Shown: positions 54,657 to 62,991 of the stretch, in pieces
How positions within the stretch are numbered: position 1 is the first letter of the stretch
How the letters are laid out: every line of letters begins with the position of its first letter
Assembly: GCA_029249345.1 (NCBI GenBank)
Contig: JAQWHM010000017.1
Span: forward strand, 62,001-126,000
From: UBA10348 sp002469915
GTDB taxonomy: Bacteria > Bacteroidota > Rhodothermia > Rhodothermales > UBA10348
Length of the DNA: 64,000 nucleotides
Direction: 5' to 3'
Notes under the pieces: generated by a model
Database searches by the model: none
Told to the model about the DNA's origin: nothing
The model's input: only the letters and a program-made list of their open reading frames with translations
Position numbers and translations under genes: made by a program

Positions 54657-57128
54657 ATGGCTGACGACAAACAGAAAGACGCCGCGGAGCAGGAGGAGCC
54701 GGTCGCAACTCAAGAAGCGACTGCAGCCCCCGAGCAAGCTCCCGAGGCACCTGCACAAGATGCAGTAGAACCTGTTGCCGCGCCAGAAGAAGCAACTCCT
54801 GAAGTAGCAGAAGCAGAAGCAGTAGCCGATGCTGAACCAGAAAAAGTAGTTGAAGAGGCTCCCGTTGAGGAAGCTCCTGCTGCTGAAGTTGCCGAACCTG
54901 TCGAAGAGGCAAAAGAAACTCCAACCGAATCTACAGATGCTGAAGCTCCTGGTGAAGTAGCTGAAGAAGCTGCACCAGCAAAAGAAGCTGAAGCGTCTGC
55001 TGAAGTAGCTGAAGAAGCTGCACCAGCAAAAGAAGCTCCGGCTGCCTCTGAACAACGTGTTGTTGTTCCAGAAGGAATGATCGGTTTCACCGGTGAGCTT
55101 ACAGGCAAAGTTTACAGTATCGAGGATCTAGATCAGGTCACCGATCCAGAAGATGCCAACATCGGTCTAGACGATCTGCGCAAGCTCGTCGAAAACACGT
55201 TGACTAACGTTTCTGAGCACGAAATCGTCTCAGGTAAAGTGGTTAGCATCAGTGACAAAGATGTCGTTATCGATATCGGATTCAAATCTGATGGTATTGT
55301 TTCTCGCAGTGAGTTCGACTCAGAGCTTGAAGCGGGCGCAGAAGTTGAAGTATATCTTGAGCGCATCGAGGATTATCACGGACAGCTGGTTCTTTCGAAA
55401 ACCAAGGCTGATACCGTTCGTCGTTGGAGACGGATCGAAGATGCGTTTGATAATGAAGAAGTTCTTGAAGGAACGATTGTTCGCCGAATTAAAGGCGGTA
55501 TGATTGTCGAACTTCTTGACGGAATGGAAGCATTCCTTCCAGGATCTCAGATTGATGTCCGCCCAGTACGTGACTTTGACGCGTACCTAGAGAAGCGGAT
55601 GGAATTCAAGATTGTCAAGCTCAATCCTGCCAACGAGAACATCGTTGTTTCTCACAAAGCGCTTATCGAGAAAGATCTCATGGCGCAGCGCGAGAAAATC
55701 TTGCAGACGATGGAGCCCGGACAGATTCTCGAAGGGATCGTCAAAAACATCACGGACTTCGGTGTATTCATGGATCTCGGTGGTGTAGACGGACTATTGC
55801 ACATCACAGACCTGTCATGGGGCCGTGTATCGCATCCGTCAGAGCTCGTTACCTTGGACGAAAAACTGAACGTTGTAGTCCTCGACTACGACAAAGAGCG
55901 CCAGCGTATATCGCTTGGTCTCAAGCAGCTTCAGAAGCATCCATGGGAAGACATCGAAGAGAAAGTTGCCGGCAACCAGATGGTTGAAGGTAAAGTGGTC
56001 TCGATCACCGACTACGGTGCTTTCGTTGAGCTCGAAAAAGGTATTGAAGGATTGGTCCATATCTCAGAAATGAGCTGGACAGAGCATATTCGCCATCCTT
56101 CGCAAATGGTTTCCCTCGGACAGATTGTCCAGGTCAAGATTCTAAATGTCGATTCCGAAGGCAAGAAAATTTCCCTCGGTATGAAGCAGTTGGAGCCCGA
56201 TCCATGGGAAAACATTGCAGAGCGGTATCCACCCGGAACAGTTATTCGTGGCAAAGTTCGCAATATCACCAACTTCGGTGTGTTTGTTGAAATCGAGCCA
56301 GGCATCGACGGATTGGTTCACATTAGTGACCTCTCTTGGACAAAGCGGGTACGTCATCCTTCCGACATGGTCAAGAAAGGCCAGGAACTCGATGTCGTCG
56401 TATTGAATATCGATACAAGCGAACGCCGCATTTCACTTGGACACAAGCAGGTAGACACCAACCCTTGGAATTCGTTTGCTCAGGCATACGCTGAAGGATC
56501 CATCACGAACGCTAAGGTTGTTCGCGTGGAGGACAAAGGGATTGTTGTTGAGCTTCCGCTAGAAGTTGAAGCATTTGTACCGGAAGGAGAACTTCCAGAA
56601 GGTCAGGCACTCAACGACTGCAAAGAAGGCATGGAGATCGAGAATCTGTATGTCATCCGTTTCGATGTAAACCAGAAAGAGATCGTGCTTTCTGCAACTG
56701 AACATGCCCGCACGCAAGAGCGTCAGGAACGTCAGGCAGAAAAACGTGAAAAACAGGAGTCACATCGTCAGGAGCAGCGTGAAGTTCGCCAGTTCATGCA
56801 AAAAGAATCGTCTGCCTCTGGGCCTACGACCCTTGGTGAGCTGTCCGGACTAGCCGAGCTGAAAGCTCAGATGGAACAGAATGAAGCTGCAGCTCCTGCC
56901 CCGGCAGAAGCACCTGCGCCTGAAGCTGCTCCTGAAGAAGCTGTAACCGAGGAAGCTCCGGCTCCTGAGGCCGCAGAAGAAGCACCAGCCAAAGCGAAAG
57001 CGAAGCCCAAGGCCAAAAAGCCTGCTAAGAAAGCAACGAAGCCCAAAGCCAAGAAAGAAGTAAAGGCTAAGGAAGAAGTTGCTGCCGATGCCGAGAAAGC
57101 AACAGAAGAGAAGACTGAAGAAGAATGA
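54657..57128 (+). CDS. rpsA: 30S ribosomal protein S1 with long acidic N-terminal and Ala/Lys-rich C-terminal extensions
   Basis: 823 residues, against ~560 for E. coli S1. Six S1 RNA-binding domains lie between about residues 180 and 690, e.g. ILEGIVKNITDFGVFMDLGG, MVEGKVVSITDYGAFVELEKG and VIRGKVRNITNFGVFVEIEPG. S1 unwinds mRNA leaders on the 30S subunit. The first ~150 residues are almost only Ala, Glu, Pro, Val and Lys with internal repeats. The last ~90 are Ala/Glu, then Lys/Ala/Pro rich (KAKAKPKAKKPAKKATKPKAK), like histone-H1-type tails. A strong terminator follows. Confidence 0.95.
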   Translation: MADDKQKDAAEQEEPVATQEATAAPEQAPEAPAQDAVEPVAAPEEATPEVAEAEAVADAEPEKVVEEAPVEEAPAAEVAEPVEEAKETPTESTDAEAPGEVAEEAAPAKEAEASAEVAEEAAPAKEAPAASEQRVVVPEGMIGFTGELTGKVYSIEDLDQVTDPEDANIGLDDLRKLVENTLTNVSEHEIVSGKVVSISDKDVVIDIGFKSDGIVSRSEFDSELEAGAEVEVYLERIEDYHGQLVLSKTKADTVRRWRRIEDAFDNEEVLEGTIVRRIKGGMIVELLDGMEAFLPGSQIDVRPVRDFDAYLEKRMEFKIVKLNPANENIVVSHKALIEKDLMAQREKILQTMEPGQILEGIVKNITDFGVFMDLGGVDGLLHITDLSWGRVSHPSELVTLDEKLNVVVLDYDKERQRISLGLKQLQKHPWEDIEEKVAGNQMVEGKVVSITDYGAFVELEKGIEGLVHISEMSWTEHIRHPSQMVSLGQIVQVKILNVDSEGKKISLGMKQLEPDPWENIAERYPPGTVIRGKVRNITNFGVFVEIEPGIDGLVHISDLSWTKRVRHPSDMVKKGQELDVVVLNIDTSERRISLGHKQVDTNPWNSFAQAYAEGSITNAKVVRVEDKGIVVELPLEVEAFVPEGELPEGQALNDCKEGMEIENLYVIRFDVNQKEIVLSATEHARTQERQERQAEKREKQESHRQEQREVRQFMQKESSASGPTTLGELSGLAELKAQMEQNEAAAPAPAEAPAPEAAPEEAVTEEAPAPEAAEEAPAKAKAKPKAKKPAKKATKPKAKKEVKAKEEVAADAEKATEEKTEEE
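54953..55037 (+). repeat. Two exact 37-bp direct repeats in the rpsA 5' extension
   Basis: An exact 37-bp sequence at 54953-54989 recurs at 55001-55037 (period 48 bp, 16 residues), encoding EVAEEAAPAKEA twice. It points to recent duplication within the disordered N-terminal extension. Confidence 0.9.
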
Positions 57129-57154
57129 CCGCTTGCTCGGTGTGAGAGATAGGA

Positions 57155-57190
57155 GAGGGGCGGCATGATTCATGCCGCCCCTCGTCTTTT
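57155..57190 (+). terminator. Rho-independent terminator of rpsA
   Basis: A perfect 13-bp stem, GAGGGGCGGCATG at 57155-57167 with its complement at 57171-57183, loop ATT, followed by GTCTTTT. It ends the cmk-rpsA unit about 27 bp after the rpsA stop. Confidence 0.92.
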
Positions 57191-57218
57191 ATAGAGACCT
57201 ATCTACAAGTGTAGAATT

Positions 57219-57239
57219 GAAAAGAGAAAAGAGAAAAGA
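57219..57239 (+). repeat. (GAAAAGA)x3 tract just before the HD-hydrolase start
   Basis: Three exact 7-bp units, GAAAAGA, directly in front of the ATG at 57241, where the ribosome binds. The purine-rich sequence could itself act as the ribosome site. Change in unit number would alter spacing rather than reading frame. Confidence 0.85.
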
Positions 57240-57240
57240 A

Positions 57241-58080
57241 ATGAACACGACTAGAAATGATATTCCTGACTGGAAAGCACCTACACCAAAGGAACTCCAG
57301 TTAAACAGAGTCTTGCTAAAGCGCACAGATGGGAAAGTGCATCAACTGTTGGAACGCTTGCTGAAAGACGAGGAAGTGAATCTATACCACAGTTATGCCA
57401 ATGTGGTCTCCGTTAGGCGCCTTGGATATAACGATCACGGCCCCGTCCATGCACGCATCACGACCTATAATGCGCTCAAGATCCTTCGACTTCTCAATGA
57501 GGGCGGAGTACAAACAAGTCTTGAGAATGAGCACGTGAGTACTTTTGAGGCATCGCAGGTTGCCGTAGCATTGGGCTGTTTTCTGCATGATACCGGAATG
57601 GGTGTTGCGCGAGACAAACATGAATGGCACTCCCTCAATTTGATTGATCCTATAATCGTTCGCTATCTGGAATGGCTATATCCGGACGATTTGGCGCTAC
57701 GCGTCGTCATACGATCCATGGCGCACGAGGTCATCGTGGGTCATATGGCTCACACGCGAATACATTCTATAGAGGCTGGAGTCGTTTTAGTGGCAGATGG
57801 CACGGATATGACAAAAGGACGCTCCCTCATTCCGATTAACTTGCAGTTAGATCCGGAGGTAGGGGACATGCATCGCTATTCGGCTAATACCATTTCCAAA
57901 GTCGAGATCGAAAAAGGAGAGATGAAACCGGTTAGGATTTCCATTCAAATGGACAACCCCACCGGGCTTTTTCAAATTGAAGAGGTGTTGATGGGTAAAG
58001 TGAAGGCTTCTCCCATTATAAAGCACCTAGAAATTGAAGCGTGTATCGATGGTGAGCAACCTAGGATGTACCTGAAGTAG
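57241..58080 (+). CDS. HD-domain metal-dependent phosphohydrolase
   Basis: The ~279-residue product has an HD domain at about 60-215: His in YNDHGPVHARITTYNALKIL, the HD pair in GCFLHDTGMGVARDKHEWHSL, a further His in MAHEVIVGHM, and Asp in VVLVADGTDMTKGRSL. The order fits the HD superfamily of phosphatases and phosphodiesterases. The substrate is unknown; close-looking uncharacterised proteins are found in archaea and bacteria. The ATG at 57241 is chosen because the upstream ATG at 57172 lies inside the rpsA terminator stem. Its 3' end overlaps the convergent oxidase gene by 20 bp. Confidence 0.82.
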   Translation: MNTTRNDIPDWKAPTPKELQLNRVLLKRTDGKVHQLLERLLKDEEVNLYHSYANVVSVRRLGYNDHGPVHARITTYNALKILRLLNEGGVQTSLENEHVSTFEASQVAVALGCFLHDTGMGVARDKHEWHSLNLIDPIIVRYLEWLYPDDLALRVVIRSMAHEVIVGHMAHTRIHSIEAGVVLVADGTDMTKGRSLIPINLQLDPEVGDMHRYSANTISKVEIEKGEMKPVRISIQMDNPTGLFQIEEVLMGKVKASPIIKHLEIEACIDGEQPRMYLK

Positions 58081-59206
58081 ACCGCGTTGGTAACGACATG
58101 CCCCGCACTATTTCCTGGACGTCGGTTAGGCTGCGCTCGGTCGTCAATAGGTCAGCAATCAATTCGCCGAATAGAGCTCCCCACTTGAAACTATGTCCAG
58201 ATCCTCCAAACAGGCGAGTGCTATGTCCTGTTTGAAGCACATTGGGGCGTTGGTCCTCTGTGCATGAGTAGAAACACACGCCGTACTGGTCAGCCTGGTC
58301 TGTTAAGCCCATCCTGACTCTGCTTTTCATTAATGCTAGAAGCTCGGACTTCTCCTTTTCCGAGATTGTGCGATCTACATCTGGGTGACCTGCAGAACGT
58401 ACCACATGATCGCCATACTTTGCCGGAAACGCGGATGAACCCGGAATGAAATAAAATCCGCCATCTTCGGCTAGGTCCAGAATCATGGGACAATCGTTTT
58501 CTACTCTAATGTGAGCATCTAAATCGAACTGAAGGCCGAACTTCTGCTTGTACGCCACGATTTCTTCGGGATAGAAGGTGTTGTGCCATGCGCCCGTAGT
58601 GAGTAAGACGTGATCAAAAATATATTTTGCTTCATTATTCGCGGTGATTTCCGCCCGTTCTGCGTTGATCTCGGTGATAAGGCAGTTGGCTATAATTTTG
58701 CATTTTGTGACACTGTGCTTGGAGTCCTGCCCGGGACCTAAATAGGCAGCCAATGCTTCTAGAATAGGCCCAGATTGAAGAATGCCGCCTTCTGGTGTAA
58801 AAAGACACTCTTCATTTTCTTCGAACGTCAACCAATCAAACCGATTACTCGCTTCACCAGATGACAGTCGTTCAAAGGGTACGCCCGCTTCTTTGAGGGA
58901 GCCAATAGAGGATGGGATCCAGTCGTGGTCCAATCGGCCAATAGCGAGACATCCTGTCTCGATGTAAAAAGAGGTGTTTAATTGCTTCCAAAGCCGATCC
59001 CAAGCTTCAAAAGCGAAAGGAATGAGCGACGCATACCCTTTCTTGGGGCCATAGGGGTGCCTGATTAGGCGATGATAATCGTAGCTGGAAGAAAGTCGAT
59101 TGGGCACGTCTCCTTGATCAAACAGCGTAACTTCATGGCCACGAAGACTCATTTCGAGAGCTGTGGTCAGTCCAAATATGCCAGCTCCAACAATGCCCAG
59201 TCTCAT
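58061..59206 (-). CDS. FAD-dependent oxidase, sarcosine/N-methyl-amino-acid oxidase-like (DAO family)
   Basis: The ~381-residue flavoprotein has the FAD motif RLGIVGAGIFGLTTALEMSLRGHEVTLFD and the second-substrate-loop SSSYDYHRLIRHPYG. The latter resembles the S-x-x-x-x-R-x-x-R motif of monomeric sarcosine oxidase and N-methyltryptophan oxidase. The covalent-FAD Cys region is likely YGVCFYSCTEDQRPNV near the C-terminus, with LFGGSGHSFKWGALFGELIADL closing the FAD site. The start at 59206 overlaps the stop of the upstream gene (ATGA), so it is coupled to the cyclodeaminase-family gene. The substrate is probably a secondary amino acid. Confidence 0.84.
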   Translation of the reverse strand: MRLGIVGAGIFGLTTALEMSLRGHEVTLFDQGDVPNRLSSSYDYHRLIRHPYGPKKGYASLIPFAFEAWDRLWKQLNTSFYIETGCLAIGRLDHDWIPSSIGSLKEAGVPFERLSSGEASNRFDWLTFEENEECLFTPEGGILQSGPILEALAAYLGPGQDSKHSVTKCKIIANCLITEINAERAEITANNEAKYIFDHVLLTTGAWHNTFYPEEIVAYKQKFGLQFDLDAHIRVENDCPMILDLAEDGGFYFIPGSSAFPAKYGDHVVRSAGHPDVDRTISEKEKSELLALMKSRVRMGLTDQADQYGVCFYSCTEDQRPNVLQTGHSTRLFGGSGHSFKWGALFGELIADLLTTERSLTDVQEIVRGMSLPTRSTSGTS

Positions 59207-60132
59207 GCAATAAACCTTTCGTATGCGAGCGAGGCCGCAACCAAGTCTTCGAGGCTGGCTCCTACTGATTTGAAGACCGTTATTTCGTCTTCTGTTTGAC
59301 GGCCAGGGTGCCTTCCTCCACACAAATCGGGCAGGTCGGCCAAAATCTGATCCATCGTCCACCTTCCTTCGCGGGCGACCTGAATGAGGTCGCCCGCCTC
59401 ATGCGTTGCTCCCATTCGAGTATCCACGAATACCGAAGAATGTTCAATAAGCTGCGCATCACTCTCTCGCATAGAGGGTGTGTATGCTCCGACTAAATCC
59501 ACATGAGTACCGGGGCGAACACACTCGCCCCGTACCAAGGGCAGGGAGGAAAGCGTGGCACAAGAAATGATATCTGCTTCAGAAACGGCTACGTCTAAAT
59601 CGGTTATAAGCTCAGCCCGGCTATCCAGCTTTTCCAGAAGCAGGCGGCCTCTTTCGGCACCTCTATTCCAAAGCATAATCCGATCAATCGGACGAACGCT
59701 ACAATGTGCCTCAATTAAGGGTAAAGAAAGGGCGCCTGCTCCAATCATTAGCAACGTGGATGCGTGATCACGGGCCAAATACTGAGCTGCAAGAGCAGAA
59801 GTGGCCGCGGTGCGTATGCGGGTGAGTGCAGCTCCATCCAGCATGGCTAGGTTCGCTCCCGTTTTTGCGCTCTTTAACAGATAGGACGCGTGAACCGAAG
59901 GCAACCCGTTTTCTGGGTTTTCAGGATGAATTGTAGCAAGCTTTACACCGATATATGCTTCATTCCAAGCCGGCATAAGGAGCAGTGTTGCATCATCCGC
60001 GGCGTCTTTTGGGATGGTAAGATGTTGCCGCACAGGGATATACGGATCATCCTTGAAAGCCAAGTCGAGGGCTTCTATTAAAGGAGGGTAATCCAATAAG
60101 TCTTGGGTGAGTCGCTCGTCAAATATGTTCAT
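59203..60132 (-). CDS. Ornithine cyclodeaminase/mu-crystallin family protein
   Basis: The 309-residue NAD(P)-dependent enzyme has IPVRQHLTIPKD, LLLMPAWNEAYIGVKLATIHPENPENGLPSVHASYLL, DGAALTRIRTAATSALAA and the Rossmann motif LLMIGAGALSLPLIEAH, all typical. Members include ornithine cyclodeaminase, 1-pyrroline-2-carboxylate reductase, alanine dehydrogenase (archaeal) and lysine cyclodeaminase. The coupled FAD oxidase suggests work on proline-like, cyclic or N-substituted amino acids, possibly a pyrroline-2-carboxylate route. This is inference. Confidence 0.87.
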   Translation of the reverse strand: MNIFDERLTQDLLDYPPLIEALDLAFKDDPYIPVRQHLTIPKDAADDATLLLMPAWNEAYIGVKLATIHPENPENGLPSVHASYLLKSAKTGANLAMLDGAALTRIRTAATSALAAQYLARDHASTLLMIGAGALSLPLIEAHCSVRPIDRIMLWNRGAERGRLLLEKLDSRAELITDLDVAVSEADIISCATLSSLPLVRGECVRPGTHVDLVGAYTPSMRESDAQLIEHSSVFVDTRMGATHEAGDLIQVAREGRWTMDQILADLPDLCGGRHPGRQTEDEITVFKSVGASLEDLVAASLAYERFIA

Positions 60133-60238
60133 ATTTCTATGATGTGCGGATTTGAAGCCACTTTGCGCAGTTGTACTTTCGGTCAGTTCAAGAAGATACT
60201 AAAGGGCGATCACGGACCCGATGGCCTGAGGCGCACAC

Positions 60239-61405
60239 ATGGAAAAGCCGGATAGACTACATATTGTTAATGAAGCAGATGGATCTAGTGTTCCATTTCT
60301 GCGAGGAATCCTAACGCGATCCTTGCAGAAGGCAGGTCTCTCATTTGAAGAAGCATACCATGTATCTTCGGAAATCCGAAAGGATTTAGCACCAGATACC
60401 GGCTTGACGAGCCCTCAATTGCGTATCGAAGTAGGTCGATACCTACAGGTTAATGGCTTTGATGAGGTGCTTGATAGCTATTTGAAGCACGTTGTTGAGC
60501 AGCCTCTCATCAGGGTAATCACTAAAGATGAATCGGATTCTCCGTTCTCAAAAGGTCAGTTAGCCGATTCTCTCGAAGTGTGCGCTTTACCCCAAGGTAT
60601 GGCTTACGATGTCGTTCAGACCATTGAAGCCGATCTATTGACCTCAGATCAGACGGAAGTGTCTTCGGCCGACCTAACAGAAATGGTGTTGGAGCGACTA
60701 GAAGAAGCCGCAGGGTCGGAAACGGCTGGCGTGTACAAGCGATGGGTCGAGTTTTCGGATCGAGGTCGTCCGATGATTATCCTCATTGGTGGGACAACGG
60801 GGAGTGGCAAAAGTACCATCTCATCCGAATTAGCTCATAGGCTGGATATCGTCCGAACTCAGTCTACAGACATGCTTAGAGAGGTCATGCGACTTCTTAT
60901 CCCGGAGCGACTCATTCCGACGCTTCACGGTTCATCTTTTGAGGCCTATGCAAGTTTGCCTACAACAGGCTTAGAACGTTCGGGAGAGGAGATGATTGCC
61001 GGCTACCTCACTCAGTCTAGCCAGGTAGCAGTCGGAATTGAGGGGGTCTTAAATAGAGCGGCTAATGAAAAGGTATCCTTGATCATCGAGGGGGTACATA
61101 TGCACCCCAGTTTAATGGATCAGATTGCTAAAGAAACGGATGCTCTCGTCGTACCGGTTATCCTTGCTGTGCTCAAGTCCAAAAGACTCAAGAAACGATT
61201 GGTCGGCCGTGGGCAAACGATCACATCAAGGCGTTCAGAGCGCTACATCGAGAGTTTTAAAAAGATTTGGGAACTACAAAGCTTCCTGTTGTCTGAGGCA
61301 GATCAATACAACATCCCCATCATTCCGAACGAGGATGAGGATTCAACGCTTCGTTTGATTATGCAAACCGTTTCCGCCTATCTGAAGGAATCTGAAAGCG
61401 AGTAG
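60239..61405 (+). CDS. 2-phosphoglycerate kinase-like protein with ATP-cone domains
   Basis: The 388-residue product combines two N-terminal ATP-cone-like modules (VNEADGSSVPFLRGILTRSLQKAGLSFEEAYHVS; KDESDSPFSKGQLADSLEVCALPQGMAYDVVQTIEADLL) with a C-terminal P-loop kinase (MIILIGGTTGSGKSTISSELAHRLDIVRTQSTDMLREVMR). This is the layout of archaeal 2-phosphoglycerate kinase, which makes 2,3-bisphosphoglycerate. In bacteria the role is unproven. It ends 2 bp before the convergent pstB-like gene. ATP cones normally sense nucleotides, here perhaps to tune activity. Confidence 0.78.
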   Translation: MEKPDRLHIVNEADGSSVPFLRGILTRSLQKAGLSFEEAYHVSSEIRKDLAPDTGLTSPQLRIEVGRYLQVNGFDEVLDSYLKHVVEQPLIRVITKDESDSPFSKGQLADSLEVCALPQGMAYDVVQTIEADLLTSDQTEVSSADLTEMVLERLEEAAGSETAGVYKRWVEFSDRGRPMIILIGGTTGSGKSTISSELAHRLDIVRTQSTDMLREVMRLLIPERLIPTLHGSSFEAYASLPTTGLERSGEEMIAGYLTQSSQVAVGIEGVLNRAANEKVSLIIEGVHMHPSLMDQIAKETDALVVPVILAVLKSKRLKKRLVGRGQTITSRRSERYIESFKKIWELQSFLLSEADQYNIPIIPNEDEDSTLRLIMQTVSAYLKESESE

Positions 61406-61407
61406 GA

Positions 61408-62163
61408 TCAACCGTATCTCCCTTCAATGTAGTCTGCTGTCTCTTGATGAAGAGGAGTCACAAAGAGGTCCTCCGTTTTACGATGCTCCACCATTTTCCC
61501 CATGAGCATGTAGGCACATTCATCGGAGGCCCTTCTGGCCTGCGCCATGTTGTGGGTGACAATAAGAATGGTGTACTCGCCCCTCAGATTCCAAATGAGT
61601 TCTTCCACGGTTTCGGTTGCTTTTGGGTCCAAAGCCGAACAGGGTTCATCCATCAACAAAAGCGTTGGTTTTACAGGAAGTAGCCTGGCAATACACAGCT
61701 TTTGCTGTTGCTCGAGCGATAAGCCCGTGGCCGTCTTGTCCAGGTGATCCTTTACATCGTCCCATAACAAAACGTCTCGAAGGGCAGACTCTATGATGAC
61801 GTCCTCTTCTGCACGAGAGGTCTTCAATCCTGAATGAAGTTGATGACCGAATATGATATTTTTTCTGATAGATACAGGAAGGGGATTAGGGCGCTGGAAA
61901 ACCATTCCAACCTGCTTTCTGATTTGGGTAAGATCCATTTCAGGCGCGTAAATGTCGTGTCCTAGGACTTCGACCGAGCCTTCTGTTCGAACATATCCTA
62001 ATCGTTCATTAATACGGTTAACCGAACGTAATAGCGTGGATTTACCGCACCCCGAAGGACCGATTAACGAAGTGATAATGCCTTTCTTGACCTCGAAGTC
62101 CACATCAAAAAGAGCCTGAAAGTCTCCGTACCAAAGATTTAACTTTCGAGTTATGACGGCCAT
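61408..62163 (-). CDS. pstB: Phosphate ABC transporter ATPase PstB-like (first copy, degenerate signature)
   Basis: The ~251-residue ATPase has the PstB look (LNLWYGDFQALFDV). Walker A GPSGCGKSTLLRSVNRINE, Q-loop VGMVFQRPNPLPVSI, Walker B and D-loop LLLMDEPCSALDP, and H-loop ILIVTHNMAQARR are all intact. The signature is LSLEQQQKLCIA, where PstB has LSGGQQQR. The other ATPase gene lies directly upstream. The start is uncertain: ATG at 62163 or TTG at 62226, the latter overlapping the upstream stop. It completes the pst cluster as seen here; no phoU follows on this strand. Confidence 0.87.
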   Translation of the reverse strand: MAVITRKLNLWYGDFQALFDVDFEVKKGIITSLIGPSGCGKSTLLRSVNRINERLGYVRTEGSVEVLGHDIYAPEMDLTQIRKQVGMVFQRPNPLPVSIRKNIIFGHQLHSGLKTSRAEEDVIIESALRDVLLWDDVKDHLDKTATGLSLEQQQKLCIARLLPVKPTLLLMDEPCSALDPKATETVEELIWNLRGEYTILIVTHNMAQARRASDECAYMLMGKMVEHRKTEDLFVTPLHQETADYIEGRYG

Positions 62164-62218
62164 CTCCGTTTTAGATACCGTATTGGCGATGGAATGCGGC
62201 TGAATGGTTTGTTCGGAG

Positions 62219-62983
62219 TTAACCAAATCGTCCCTCTACATAGTCTATAGTTCGTTGATCAGTGGCTCTGCCATTGAAAATATCTTCCGTAATACCTGTT
62301 TCAACTTGCTCGCCATTTAGAAAGAACGAGGTCCGATCTGCGAGTCGTTCAGCTTGTTGAACCAAGTTGGTCACTAGAATGATGGAGACTTCCTTCTTCA
62401 ATTCGCGCAAAACGTCTTCAATGCGCATCGTGGTAACGGGATCGACTGCAATGGAAAACTCATCGAGCATGAGTAGATCGGGTTCCTGCGACAACGCTCG
62501 GGCAATCGTGAGACGCTGTTGCTGTCCTCCTGAAAGAAGAGATCCGAGTGAATCTAGCCGATCTTTTACTTCGTCCCAGAGCGCGGCACGTTTCAAACAC
62601 CGCTCGACGATTCGATCTAGGTCGGTTTTATTTCTCGTACCAGCAATGCGAGGCGCAAAGGCCACGTTTTCATAGATAGAAAGAGGAAGTCCGACTGGAA
62701 GCGGAAAAACAACACCCATCTTTTTACGCAAGGAAAACAGGTTTTTCCACGCGCTCGTATCGTAGCCCTGGAAACGGATAGAACCAGTCGTAGACATGCC
62801 TGACGTCAGTTCATCCATCCGATTAACCGCCTTGAGAAACGATGTCTTCCCGCTACAGGATGGACCGATGATGCCGAAAATTTCGTTTTTACGGACATCT
62901 AATGTGACATCCTTTAAGATGGTGTTGCCTGAGTAATGAATACTCAGATCACGCACTTCGAGTAGGTTTGTTTTTTTGCTCAT
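62219..62983 (-). CDS. pstB: Phosphate ABC transporter ATPase PstB-like (second copy, degenerate Q-, D- and H-loops)
   Basis: The ~254-residue ATPase has Walker A GPSCSGKTSFLKAVNRMDE and signature LLSGGQQQRLTIARAL intact. Its other switch elements differ: the Q-loop is MGVVFPLPVGLP (Gln to Pro), Walker B/D-loop is LLMLDEFSIAVDP (not DEPTSALDP) and the H-loop is VTNLVQQA (His to Asn). The ATG at 62983 has AGGT eight bases upstream; an ATG at 62998 overlaps the pstA stop. Flanked by pstA and the other ATPase, it probably works as a heterodimer with it. Confidence 0.85.
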   Translation of the reverse strand: MSKKTNLLEVRDLSIHYSGNTILKDVTLDVRKNEIFGIIGPSCSGKTSFLKAVNRMDELTSGMSTTGSIRFQGYDTSAWKNLFSLRKKMGVVFPLPVGLPLSIYENVAFAPRIAGTRNKTDLDRIVERCLKRAALWDEVKDRLDSLGSLLSGGQQQRLTIARALSQEPDLLMLDEFSIAVDPVTTMRIEDVLRELKKEVSIILVTNLVQQAERLADRTSFFLNGEQVETGITEDIFNGRATDQRTIDYVEGRFG

Positions 62984-62991
62984 CAGTCGAC

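Noticed and set aside
54558..55055. Minus-strand frames rich in Phe, Cys, Ser and Leu across the rpsA 5' end
   Set aside because: They are antisense images of the Glu/Ala repeats in the S1 extension, not real proteins.
57172..57240. Upstream ATG for the HD-hydrolase gene
   Set aside because: It lies within the rpsA terminator stem, and the extra residues are not conserved-looking; the ATG at 57241 is better.
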